A DNA stretch of 64,000 nucleotides from Mrakia gelida. Taxonomy: Eukaryota; Basidiomycota; Tremellomycetes; Cystofilobasidiales; Mrakiaceae. A program made the translations under genes and the position numbers. The stretch is from assembly GCA_024345305.1 (NCBI GenBank), contig BRON01000002.1, forward strand, positions 1,364,001-1,428,000, given 5' to 3'. The notes under the pieces were generated by a model that worked only from the letters and a program-made list of their open reading frames with translations, made no database searches and was not told the DNA's origin. Positions 23,062 through 34,200 of this stretch are shown in pieces. Numbering within the stretch: position 1 is the stretch's first letter; each line of letters starts with the position of its first letter.

Positions 23062-24452
23062 TTAATCTGAAAGATCCTTCCTCGCCTTGACCAGCAGCGC
23101 GTCCAGCTCCTTGACATGTTGATCCGTGATGGCTTGCATCTAAATCCGGAACGAGAACGAGACGCGAACGCGAAGAGTCAGTCAACTTCGTTCTCTCGCA
23201 CCAGCACCTCCTCAGAAGTCACGAAAGCAGAGACAGAAAGAAAGTTGACTCACCTCCGAGACACCCTCTCCCTTTCCGAGCGTCTTCAGCCCTGCTGTTC
23301 GAGCCAGTCGAACGTTACTCTTCGCCTGCTCTCCGAGGGTGAGGAACGTCTTGAGGGAGGCGAGTCGATCCTTATCGGAAGGGCTAGAGAGAAAGAGGGA
23401 GCGTACGAGTTAGTACTGAGCGATACAGATTACTAGTTCGCGCGACTGGAACGAAGGAATGACCCAAGGCGACGAGGGAGGAGAGGAGAGGAACGTTGAG
23501 CTCGGACGCGAACTCACCGAGGAATCGTGATCCTGATGGTCCTAGCATCGAACTTGACGGGACTCATGCCCTGGATGTTGGCTGCAAAGATGGACTTCTC
23601 GACGGCTTTGGTGTGCTGTTGTGATCAGGGAAGCAGGTGAGGAGAGAAAGGTCAGCTTCGACCTCACGTTTGCGACGTCGAGACGCGCCTCGAGATCGAT
23701 GAGGTCGAGGCCTGGAACCGAAAGGATACGAGCTCACAGTCTCGTCGAAGACGTTGACAGTCAAGACGTTCGCCTTGGTCGACACCGTCGCAACAGCGTT
23801 CAGGGAGACTTCTGAACCAGGAGCGTCGGCCGTCTTCGGAAGAACGATCTTGACTTGATCCAGAGCAGCTGCAGAAACGAAGCGAAGGCGACAGAAGTCA
23901 GCGCTCAAGCTTCCAAGTAAGATCAGGTATGCTCGAGAAGAGATTCGAGGTCGTCCGGAGAGCAGCAAGAAAGGGTAAGCTCGACTCACATCCGTTGACC
24001 TTTCCCCTTCCCCTCGAGATCGTCTCCTCCGCCTTCTCAGCGAACCAGTCCACCACCTTCTTCATCTTCTCCGCCGCCTTCTCGACCTCTGCTTCGATAT
24101 GACCGTTGATATCCTCGCTCACTCCTCGACCTCGACTGTTCTTGCCCGAATGAGCGATCCCTGAATCCTCCTCGTCCTCGTCTTCGTCCTCCTCGACTCC
24201 CTTCTTCCCTGCCTTGGCCTTAGCCTCGTACTTCAGAGATCCCTTCGACTTCTTCTTGGCCTTGATCTCCTTGCTTCCTTGACCAGCAGCGAGGAGGAGA
24301 GGAGTGGTAGAGATTAGTCGAGAGGAGGAAGCTGTCGACGAAGCTGGAAGGAGAGAAGAGGGTCGAAGGAAGGAGGAGGAAGGGAAGGACGAGCTCGCGA
24401 GAGTTCGACTGGCGATCGTCGACCGAAGGAGCGTTCGTGGTATGCAGGACAT
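23062..24452 (-). CDS. RRF1: Mitochondrial ribosome recycling factor
   Basis: Start at 24452 gives a Ser/Arg/Leu-rich presequence (MSCIPRTLLRSTIASRTLAS) expected to direct import into mitochondria. After a Lys- and acidic-rich linker comes the RRF fold: long helix HIEAEVEKAAEKMKKVVDWF, then the beta domain with NVFDETV, KAVEKSIFAANIQGMSPV and DARTIRITIPR, then the returning helices ending QAITDQHVKELDALLVKARK and a TAA at 23062-23064. With the elongation-type factor mtEFG2, RRF splits post-termination ribosomes. Introns of about 80-120 nt interrupt each segment. It is divergently arranged with the Rds1-like gene; the 480-bp gap holds both promoters. Confidence 0.88.
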
Positions 24453-24858
24453 GGTTGAGAGAGAGGTGGTGTGAGGATTGATTTCTAAGAGATGTGGCGA
24501 GTTTTTTTTTGCGAGGAGATGGTGGTGAAGGAAGAAGAAAAGAGAGGGAGGGAGCCTGGCCGTCGTTTTTCGAGCTCACGAGAACCCTCCTTCCTCCCCG
24601 ACCAAATCGACCTCTCAAACGCCATCTTCGTCCCTCCTTCTCAAAACCAAGTTCACGAACCAAGATGGAGATGCAGTTTTCCGTCGTCTCCGTTAAAGTC
24701 GGAGAACTGGAAATGGACGCCCTCGTCGGCCCAATCCCACGCCAGCGTCAGGCCCCATTGCAGCGACGGCTTCTTGTCTTGCGCCCTCGCAATCCGTCCG
24801 GGTTTGGGTCTACGCGCCAGAGCTACTCCTCAGATGACGCTCTACAATTCGTCCAGCC

Positions 24859-24866
24859 TATAAAAG
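24859..24866 (+). promoter_or_regulatory. TATA box of the Rds1-like gene
   Basis: TATAAAAG lies 67-74 bases upstream of the ATG at 24933, followed by a C/T-rich leader. It is one of few perfect TATA elements directly upstream of a start codon here. TATA promoters in yeasts mark highly regulated genes, which fits the stress-response reputation of the Rds1 family. Confidence 0.6.
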
Positions 24867-24932
24867 ACAGCTCGAAGCTCGAGCTTCCCTTCTTTCCTCA
24901 CTCTCACCTCTCAGCCCAATTCAGCCCTCGCC

Positions 24933-27268
24933 ATGATCGCTGCTTCCCTCCTCTCCCTCCTTCCCTTCCTTGCTGCTCTCACCCAGTCGGGAACCCCTGC
25001 CCTGGCTGCTCCGGTCAACGGCTCGAGCATCGCTCCTCCTCCTCCTGCTGGGGGAGTAGACACGTTGCCTTCCGACCCTCCTCCCGTCTACGCTCCCAAG
25101 TCTGACTTCGACTACCAGTCTCTTGCTCTTGCTCTTCACCAAGTAAGTTCTTCAACAATATGTCGACGGGGCTAGTGCCAGGTGCTGACCCCCCTTCTCC
25201 CTCCTCTGCAGGAATTCATAGAATTGGACTTGTTCGAATTTGGGCTCGAAAAGTTCACCGTCGCGGAGTTCGAAGAGTACGGACTTCTCGCAGAGCATCG
25301 ATCTCTCATCAAGGTATGTCTTCTCTTCCAAACTTGAATGAGAGAGGAAGAAGAAGAGAAGAGGAAGAAGAACACCGATCGCAAGACGGAGCTCGCGAAA
25401 ACGCGTCGGAGGGGGTCAGAGGTGGAGGGAGCCTTCGCGATCCGTCGAGTCCCTTTGCTAACCTCTTTCCTTGCACTTCCAGTATATGGCGAACCAAGAG
25501 GCAGGGCACGCCACGCTCATCTCGAACATGCTTGGTGCTGGAGCACCCAAGCGATGCAACTACACCTACCCTATCGAGACGGTCCCGGAGTTCATCGACT
25601 TTTGCCAGGTTCGTCGATGGCTTCCCGCTTTCTTTGACCTGACTTCGGGGCTGACTCTGACGCTCGTTCTTCTTTCTTACCTTCCAGAGACTCACTCGAT
25701 GGGGTGAGGCTGGGGTATATGGGTTCCTAAGCCATTTGTCGTCGCGTCCTTCTGCTCAGCTTCTCCTGCAGAGCATCACAACCGAGGCCAGTTCCCTTTT
25801 TCCGTGGTATTCCTCGTCCTTTTCCCGCATCCTTTGTCTGACGTTCCTTCCTTCTTCTCCTTTTTATAGGCTCGTCAGCAGATGATCTTTAGGTGAGACC
25901 GACTCCTCGTCCCCTACAGCCCTTCGTTCCGACTCGTCGCGATCTTGAAATCTCGAGATTTCGACGCGTCGCTGATTCTTGCTTCCGGCTCTCCCTCCTT
26001 CCTCCTCCTCCCGAAAAGACAATTCGAAGGACTGTTCCCCATGCCTCTCTACTTCGAGCTCGGTAAGCCCATCTCGTTTCGATCTTCGTAGACCTCTGAT
26101 GCCGACGTTCTGTTTCGACGCTCAGGTATTCCTCAAAATTGGGCTTGGACGCTCCTCGCGCCTTACATCACCTCGTGCCCGGCCGAGAACTCTCACCTTG
26201 GATGGCAGGTATGTTCATCTTCCTCCTACTCTTCGTTCCAAAGTCATGGTCGACGTTGAGACGTGGTGAAATGAAGTCGCGGCGTTCTGATACTGACTCG
26301 CGTCCGTCTTCGTCCTCAGAACTACCCCGCTCTCGAAGTCGTGAACGGACCTTCTGGTATTGATCTCGGATTCCAGTCTCTTCCCTATCCCAAAGGCGGA
26401 CCCTCCATCACCCACAACCGAACTGCTTTGAGTTACCCCGGTCGAAAAGGTTCGTCTCCCCTCTTGTCTCTGGGTTCCTTTCCTTCATCCTGGGTAGAAG
26501 AGCTTCAGAGAAGTCTCAACTGATCCCCTTCTTCCCTTTCGCTCGTATTGCAGTCGACCTGAAGTGGGAATTTCCGGGGAAAGTCGTGGGGTTAGTCGAC
26601 GCGTCTTCGAGCTCGCTGCCCTTTTCTCCCTCCTGACGAGTCTCCATTATCTGGTGCAGACCCTACGAGAACGGAACCTACGTCACCACTCTCGGAGCCA
26701 ACGTCACCGCCAACGCTACCTCTCCGGTCAGTTCCTCGACTCGAACCTCGTTCGCATCGAGCGCGTCGCTGACTTTCGACTCTTTTCGTTTCCTCAGCTT
26801 TGGGCGATGTGGGCTCAGCAGCTGAACGTCACCTACACTCCGATCTTGAACATCTCCGGCAACTCCGGATACACTATCCAGCCCAACGGAACCGTCTTCG
26901 CTGAGACTCCCGACGATCCCATCGGTGAGTCTTCGCGACGCCCAGATCTTTGCCTCGCGCTGTACAACTCCTGACGCTTGTATCGCTTTCGCTCAGTCAA
27001 CGGAACCTCCTTCATCGCTATTGTCGACAACCCTCTCTTCGTCACGCCTTACAGTTCGTCGCTTCCTTTCTCTTCCCTTCGAATCGTCCATGTTGACTGA
27101 CTCGTCGTCTGCTTTCTTCTTTCCTCTCGCAGACTTCTCGCTCATCAACCCTCGTTTGTCCTTTCCCGCTCTTTCATTCTCGTTTCTAAGGGATCTTAAC
27201 TGACTCTCTTGTGGCCTCGCCTCTCTCCAGACATGGTGGCTGGACCCGCGATCTACCAGGCCAGCTAA
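24933..27268 (+). CDS. Rds1-like secreted ferritin-fold stress protein
   Basis: Start at 24933 gives a signal peptide (MIAASLLSLLPFLAALTQSG). The family, named for fission yeast Rds1, has a ferritin-like helical domain. Here it shows ALALHQEFIELDLFEFGLEK, YMANQEAGHATLISNMLGAG, RCNYTYPIETVPEFIDFCQ, RLTRWGEAGVYGFL, AQLLLQSITTEARQQMIFRQ and FEGLFPMPLYFELGIPQ. The Glu and His residues in EFIELD, QEAGHA and TTEARQQMI are in places consistent with a di-metal site, though their use is unproven. The C-terminal half has several N-glycosylation sequons (NVTANAT, NGTS) and ends MVAGPAIYQAS. About a dozen introns; the one after ITTE (about 25789) appears to start GCCAGT, another GC donor. Precise biochemical role of the family is unknown. 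Confidence 0.85.
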
Positions 27269-27646
27269 ACGACTCGCCTTCATCGACGCACGCCTTACCT
27301 CGACGCCCGAACAGAACTGTATCTCGTTACTCTATCTCAGACATGCTCTCGATTAATGTTACTTCTCTTTACTTCTCTCGCGTACGGCGAAAGCGCGACA
27401 TCTAGAAGAGCAAGAACACCTAGGGAGAGACGAAACAGAAACGGAACCCTTCGCGTCGACTTCTGGAGCCCGCGGAGAGCGCTGAATCTGGAAGAGGGCG
27501 ACGGAAGAGAGAGGAAAAGAGTAGATGTGGTCAGTAAGGAGATCGTCGTCGTCGATCGAGCCGGGAGGAGCCTCAAAGAGGGGAACGAGAACGCGAGAGA
27601 GACGCGTCGTAAGAGACTGACCTCGACTCGACCGAGCAGGAGACGG
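27269..27646. other. Convergent 3' region, Rds1-like gene and MYND copy 2
   Basis: No coding sequence seen; one GACGCGTC at 27601. Confidence 0.6.
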
Positions 27647-29044
27647 CTACCAGGTAGGCTTGAAGCAGATCTGCTTGTGAGATTTCCAATCCGCTTTCTG
27701 ATGCTCTGTTTGGATTGAGGAAAGGAAAAGATCAGCGACGACATCGCAAACCGAGAGCAGAGCGGCGCAAGCTCGAAACGAACCTTGAGAGCAGTATCGA
27801 ACGGCGTGACGCTGAATGCAAAGAACGAGAGGTCAGGTTCGCTCGTCCCAGGGAGAAGACAGGTACCAGAGTCAAGGAGAAACGACTCACTCGACTGCAC
27901 TGCATCAGCTCAGCTCCTTCCTTCACCTGAACGCAGCCTCCCAACCTCTTCGACGAGCAGTGGATGAAAGGCAGCACAGTCCCTCCGTCGCTGACACTAT
28001 CGAAGAAGCTCTTCTCCGTTCATCGACCTGTAAGCCAGTGGAACATTCTCCTAGCGGACGCGGTCGCGATGTCGAGTTTGGCGAGGATCGAAGGACGAAG
28101 CGTTCGAACTGCGAGAGCTCGCTCACCGGCTTGGACGAGAGGTTGAAGCTTAAGGGCGAGAGCTCGTTTGGTGGTGGCCGAGAGTCCAAGAAGAGTAGCC
28201 TCCGTTTGAGGAGGGGCAGCGACGTGCAAACAGATCTCGTCTGGTCGAGAGTGAAGAGGTCAGCCAGCGAGACGCGTCGAGAGGAACGTTCGAACGTCTG
28301 AGCTCACAAGAGATCAAACCCCAGGCGATAAGTCGGTTGAGACTAGCTTCAGGAGGGAACAAGAGCTGAAGAAGGAGGTGAGATAAGAGGGGGTTAGCCT
28401 AGAGAGGAGCGAGAGAGAGGACAGAAGGGAAGGCAACGAACTCCGTCCTGAGTGAGCTCAGTGAAGCTCGGGACGGTGGTCAAGAACCTTTCGGAGTACC
28501 TCTTGAAGAAGAACTCCGACTCGGGACAGTCTCGAAAGTACCTAGTGATGGAGGGGGCGGGGAGGGGGCGAAGAGTGAGGCTAGGGAAGGAGAAGCGAGG
28601 AGACGGGCGAGGCGAGAGGGGAAGGGAGAAGCGAGCTCACCTGGCGAAGACGGGGAATCTAAGGCGAAACCAATAGAAGAATCAGCCCAAGACTTCCAGA
28701 TCGAGGTGGAAAAGCATCTCGACTCACCTCACCATCCATTGAAGAACACCGAAGAAGATTTGCTCGACGTGCATAGGAGCCTCAAGGCAAGCTCTTGCGA
28801 AGGAGGGGAGGCAGAGTGCAGCGAACTCGCTCTGGAGAAAAGAAGACGATTGGGTTTCAGTTGAAAGTAAGGGCAGTGGTGAATAGCTGTGGATACCTAC
28901 AAGAAGAGCTGTCCTCCTAGGAGAGTCTCCCCCCAACCTCCCTGTGACGGTCTGAGTTGTGAGAAAGACGTCCCTTGGATTCTCGAAGCGCTTCCTCCAC
29001 AGATCTTGGTCGTTCTCGACGCTGAACGAGACAGCGAGTTCCAT
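27647..29044 (-). pseudogene. Decayed MYND zinc-finger gene, copy 2
   Basis: Homologous along its length to the genes at 10285-11695 and 61932-63879 and shares intron positions with copy 1, including the short FPVFA exon. Recognisable parts, 5' to 3': MELAVSFSVENDQDL, SEFAALCLPSFARACLEAP, RYFRDCPESEFFFKRYSE, LLFPPEASLNRLIAWGLI, EICLHVAAPPQTEATLL, then HWLTGR followed by an in-frame TGA at 28020-28022. Past the stop the same frame continues TEKSFFDSVSDGGTVLPFIH and a MYND remnant (LMQCSRRHAVRYCSQ, EHQKADWKSHKQICFKP) ending in TAG at 27647. The stretch between HW and the IHC is the same length as in copy 3, so the stop replaces a sense codon with no frameshift. In the finger, the second Cys of CSRC in copy 3 is Arg here. 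Upstream start is uncertain; open frame continues beyond 29044. Confidence 0.7.
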
Positions 29045-29796
29045 GGCGGTGGGGTAGGTGGGAAGCGCAACAGCAGGAGCAACGGGGGAAACTATCTTGA
29101 GAGCGCTTGGGGAGGTGGTGGTTGAAGCGACGGGAGGGGAGGAGGGAAGGAGTTGAAGCTCAACTCGAGGAGGCAGCACGGCGATTTGGTTCGATAAGCT
29201 CGTCGCCAAACCTCGGTGCGTTTTCTTGCTTCGTGAGAGACAGAGACCCCTCGTACAGCTTGTCAGAGAACATCTCAGATGTAGACAGATTTTCGGGAAG
29301 GGCGAAGTGTCAGCGAAGAAGTCGAACGAGCTCACCTCCCTGCACCTCCTCCCTTCTCTTCGCCTCGTCCAGCTCGTCCTCTTCTCTCTCTCTCTCTCTC
29401 GATCGCAGACACGCCGAGGCAGGGAAACAGTGAGAAGAGCCATGATATCAACCAGGGGAACGAGACCTGCTTTGGGGAGATGTGCCACTCTCCATCCACC
29501 TCCTTCCTTCGACGTCTCGTTCGAGCAGGAGTTTGGTTTCTTCAAGAGAGTGAGGTTTCCTCTAAGACAGCTGATAGCAAGCGGAACTGTGAGTGAAAGA
29601 ATCGCAAGACAATAAAGCCTCTATTTCGACGTACTCCCTTGCGAGAGCAGCCAAAGTACAATATGGAAAACAGGAAGGAAACACGCGAGCTCGACTTTTG
29701 GAGGGGGGAGGAGAGGAGCACGGCCTTCCCTCCTCGTGTTTCGACCTCTCTCTTGTGTTGACCTCCAACCCCTTCGACCCGTTTTGTATACAAGTT
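29045..29796. other. Upstream of MYND copy 2 and VPS20
   Basis: On the minus strand the open frame of the MYND copy continues to about 29440 and may contain its original first exon; a (CT)n run (CTCTCTCTCTCTC) lies near 29387-29399. The right end is the VPS20 promoter (GTATACAAG close to the start). Confidence 0.5.
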
Positions 29797-30996
29797 ATGG
29801 GAGCTCAACAGAGTGCAGCAGTCAAGATCACACCGCAGGACAGAGCCATCTTGGAGTGCGTCTTGATTGAAAGCTCGTTTGAGCAAGGTCGGGAGGAGGA
29901 GGGAGGGAGGAGTTGAAGCTGACCTCGCTCCCTCCCTTCCTTCTCATCCCACCATCTCCTCCAGCTTGAAACTTCAGCGGGACAAGCTCAAACAGTATCA
30001 GAAGAAGGTCAGCTTCGTCTACGCTTCCGCCTCGAAGGGTTTCTTGGGCTCACGGCTCCCTCGTTTGCGCAGATCGAACATGTCTTGAATCGAGAGAAGG
30101 AGATCGCGAAGGAGGCTCTGGCAGCTGGAAACAAGGTGAGCTTCCTCTCTCTAGTCCCTAGATGTCGAGCTCGCAGGTCACTGATATACCTTCCTTCTCG
30201 CTCTGTAGTCTCGCGCTCTCACAGCTCTTCGTCAACGGAAGTATCAAGAGCAGGTCCTCGGTCGGACCGACGCTCAGCTCGAGACGCTTCAGTCTTTGGT
30301 TCGTCTTGCTCCTCGTCCTTGCCGAGGTAAAACGAGCATTCGCTGACTTGAATCCTTCGATCGACTTCTCGCAGGTCTCGTCCATTGAGTTCTCTCTCGT
30401 CGAGAAATCCATCCTCCTCGGTCTGCAACAAGGAAACGCCGTTCTCAAGGAGATCCACAAGGAGATGACGGTCGAGATGGTTGAGAAGCTCATGGGGGAG
30501 ACCGAGGACGCGGTAGCCTATCAACGCGTGAGTACTAAGGTGTCCTCTCTGGGTGAATTTGGGTGGTGGTCACGCGAAGAAGAAGGAAGGAGGAGCCGTC
30601 GCGCTGACCTTTGTTCTCCCTCCTCCCTCTCCCGTTTGACTCGCCCGTTTCCAGGAGATTGACGAGACATTGCAATCGAAGATGTCCGCCGAGGAGGAGG
30701 ATGCTGTTCAGGTGGAACTTGCAACGATGGTGGCAGAGCAGGAAGCAGCTCGGAAAGCTGTGAGTTCGCTCGTTCTGCTCGTCTCTGGTCGACGACGAGG
30801 ACGCGCGTTCGAGACGCTGACTCTCTCCCTTCCTTCCGCCTCCCTTCCCAAGTCCGAACCAGAAGTACCCACTGTCATCCCAGAACTCCCCTCTGCGCCT
30901 ACACAGGAACCTGTCGAAGCTCCTACGCCCGTGGAGGAGGAGGAGGAGGAGGAGGAAGAGCCCGTCGCGGAGACGAGGCAGAGGGTGCTCGCTTGA
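29797..30996 (+). CDS. VPS20: ESCRT-III subunit Vps20 (CHMP6)
   Basis: Vps20 is recruited by ESCRT-II to endosomes and nucleates Snf7 filaments for multivesicular body sorting. Start at 29797 gives MGAQQSAAVKITPQDRAIL, with Gly2 ready for N-myristoylation as in known Vps20/CHMP6. Helix 1 continues DLKLQRDKLKQYQKK and helix 2 ALRQRKYQEQVLGRTDAQ. The core then reads SSIEFSLVEKSILLGLQQGN, HKEMTVEMVEKLMGETEDAV and QREIDETLQSKMSAEEEDAV. The C-terminus is Pro/Glu-rich with an eight-plus Glu run and ends ETRQRVLA. Six or seven small exons joined in frame; length about 220 residues, normal for the family. Confidence 0.9.
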
Positions 30997-31205
30997 TTCT
31001 TCGTTTTTCGCTTTCACTTCATCTCGGTTCGCATCTCTACCGTTCTCTCTCACATCCTTGTACCCTCTCTAGCAAAATCTCATGCCTTTACGACTTATCT
31101 GCCCCCGTTTCGTCGGTCTCCTCCGAATTCCAAGAGCTCACCCTTTGGGTTGCTCGCCGTCTTTGCTCCCTCTCCTCCAACCCCATCTTGCCACTTTTCT
31201 CAAAG

Positions 31206-34200
31206 ATGGCACCCCAAGCCTATACTTCTCTCCCTCAACACCAGGACACCAAAGCGGAAGTCGACGCCGAGCAGCAACCTAGTCTCGCAGGAGAGAAGAA
31301 GCAGCAGCAAAGGAGGAAGCTCAAGCTCGCCTTCGCCATCTCACTGGCTTCCTTCGTCGCCCTCAGGATCGGAGTCGCCAGCGTGGTCAACAGCTTTGGA
31401 GATGGCATGGATTACTCTCACCTCCCCTCTCTTCCTATCGAGCACAACAAGGGACAGGGATACCTCGATGGTTCGTGCTTTCCTCCCATGCTTCCCTCTT
31501 TTCACCTCCCTTGAGCCTTTCGCTCATGTCCGACTCTCGCTCTTCTTCGCCTCCTCCTTCAGCCCTCGTCGACGATGGATTCGCACTCGAACCCGCCTAC
31601 ACTCTCAACCCTCCTTTGATCTCGCCTCACCCAGCTATCGCTCATGCTTCCGAGTCGCTCTCCGCTCAAGGGCTCCCTCACGGCTTCCCTAAGCCTCGTT
31701 TCCCCATCGCCCCCAAGGTCGCTGAAGGGATCTTTCTTGGAGTGCCCGAGGAGGAGAGCTGCATGCAGTGAGTTTTCGACCTTTCCTTCATCTCTACGGG
31801 CGTCTTATCGGGCGAGACGCGAGGGGAGGGAAGACGGAATCGAGAAAAGAGCTTGAAGGAGGGACGCTAAACTGGCGTTCGAGCGAGAGAGAGCTGTCTC
31901 TCGTTCCTTTCTCTCCCTCGTTCTCTCCTCTCGCCACACGTTTCAAACCGACTTTGCAATACATGCTGACGCTTCTGTTCTCTGCTCTCTGCTCTCCTCC
32001 CTCCCTCCATCAGAGCGTCTCGAAGCTACACCGCCGTCGAGCACCGAGCTGGGACTGGAAACGATCAGCTTACCGCTTTGCGAGTCAAGCAGGAGCTCGA
32101 GTCTTTGTGAGTCGAACTTCTTCGATGGCTCGCATCCCTGTTCTGCATAAGAGAGCCAGTTGCTGGGATACAACGAGTTTGGGGGAGGACGGGGAGGAAG
32201 AGGAAGAGCAGCTCTCGACGAAGCTCGACGTTGACGCGTTCTCTCCTTCTTTCCAGCTTCGGAATCCCCACCACTGGACCTTACGAGAACGTCTTCGACG
32301 CTGGAAGCCCCGAATCTCAGAACTTCGTTCGAGGAAAGCACTCTGAGCCTAAAGTTTGGGTCGACACGGTGCGCTCTCCCTTCTCGTCGTCTCGTTCCTT
32401 TCTGTCTTTTCTCCGTTCGATCTGCCTCGCGAAACCTCTCCCTCCACATGATATACTGACCTTCCCTTGCTTCTTCTTCTCACAGTACTACCCCGTCATG
32501 AACAACCCCGTCTCTCGAGAAGTCTCGATCTTCCTCCCCAACTCGACCACCGTCCAGTTCCAAGCCAAGCTTCGCGAGGACATTGTCGAGGAAGATCCTT
32601 TCTCGATTTTCCGAGACGACGTCCCTCCTTTCCACGGACTCTCCACCTCCGGAAACGTCACTGCCGAGATCGTCTACGTCGGTTACTGCAGGAAGGAGGA
32701 CTTCGACTTGCTCGCTTCGAAGGGAGTTTCAGTCGAGGGCAAGATCACCCTTTGCAAGGTTCGTCCATACTCCTTCTTCACCCAGCAAGATCCCAGCTGA
32801 TCCCTTGCGCTCTGTCTCTTTCCACTTCTGCAGTACGGAGGTGTCTTCCGAGGGCTCAAGGTTCGTTGACCGCCCTTGGTCGTCTCCTCGAAACTTCGTC
32901 GACGGCTCTCGTTCGGACTTTGAACTGACGACCTCGCATTCGATCCTCAGGTCAAGGCTTCGGAGGACTTTGGAGCGATCGGAACGTTCATCTACAGTGA
33001 CCCTGGAGACGACGGGTGAGTTCTTCGTTTCACTTTCCTCCGACATCGCCTCCTCTTCGACGACGCGTCCCGTCCGACGCTCATCGATTCCTGTTCCCCT
33101 CTCTCCACTCCCAGACCCATCACCGAGCTCGCCGGCTACCTCCCTTACCCCGATGGACCTGCTAGGAACCCTTCGAGCGTTCAACGAGGATCCGTTCAGT
33201 GTGAGTTGGCCAAAACGTCTCGACGCGTCTCGCTTTGCTTTCGACTGACGCTCTCGCTCTTTCCTTTTTGGCAGACCTTTCGAGCTACCCTGGAGACCCT
33301 ACTACTCCCGGAGCTCCCGCTTACAAGAACGCTACCCGAGTCGAGGGAGGCAACTTCCCCAAAAGTGAGTTCGACCTCGTTCCTCCTTGACTGACGGAAG
33401 CTGATCTCTTGTTCTTCTTGCCAGTCCCTTCGCTTCCCATTTCGTACGAGGACGCTCTTCCTCTTCTCCAGCTCCTCGAGGGAAACGGAATCAAGGCTTC
33501 CAAGCTCGGATCCTCTTGGGAAGGTGGTCTCACGCACAAGATCGACTACTACACTGGTCCCTCAAAGCAGCTCGTCAGGCTCATCAACGAGGTCGACACT
33601 CGAGTGATCCCTATTTGGAACACCATGGCCGTTATCCCTGGATACCTCTCTGACGAGGTGAGTTATGCTTCCTTCCTCGTCTGCGCGTCAAGTCTCGAAA
33701 ACTGACTCGTCGTCCTTCCCTCCCTTCAAGGTCGTCGCCATCGGAAACCACCGTGACGCCTGGATCTTGGGAGCCTCCGATCCTTCGTCTGGAACTGCTG
33801 TTACCCACGAGGTATACAAGGGACTCGGAGCTCTCCTCAAGAAGGGGTGGAAGCCTCTCCGAACGATCATCATCGCGTCTTGGGACGCGGAAGAGTGTGA
33901 GCTTCGCGTCTCCCCTCTCTCGACTATCCTTCGAGCGACGAGACTGAACCCTCTACCTCCGCTTCTCTCACAGACGGACTCATCGGATCCACCGAGTGGG
34001 CTGAGGACTTCGCCGACTGGATCCCTGAGAACATCGTCACCTACTTCAACCTCGACTCGACTGGAGCTGGATCGACTTTCGGAGCTTGTGAGTTTGACGA
34101 CGCTGCTCTTCTATTTCTCGCGTCGCACCTTCGACGAAGAGCTCACCCCTCCTTCTTTTCTTCCCTACCCAATCTCAGCCGCCAGTCCTTCTCTCGCTCT

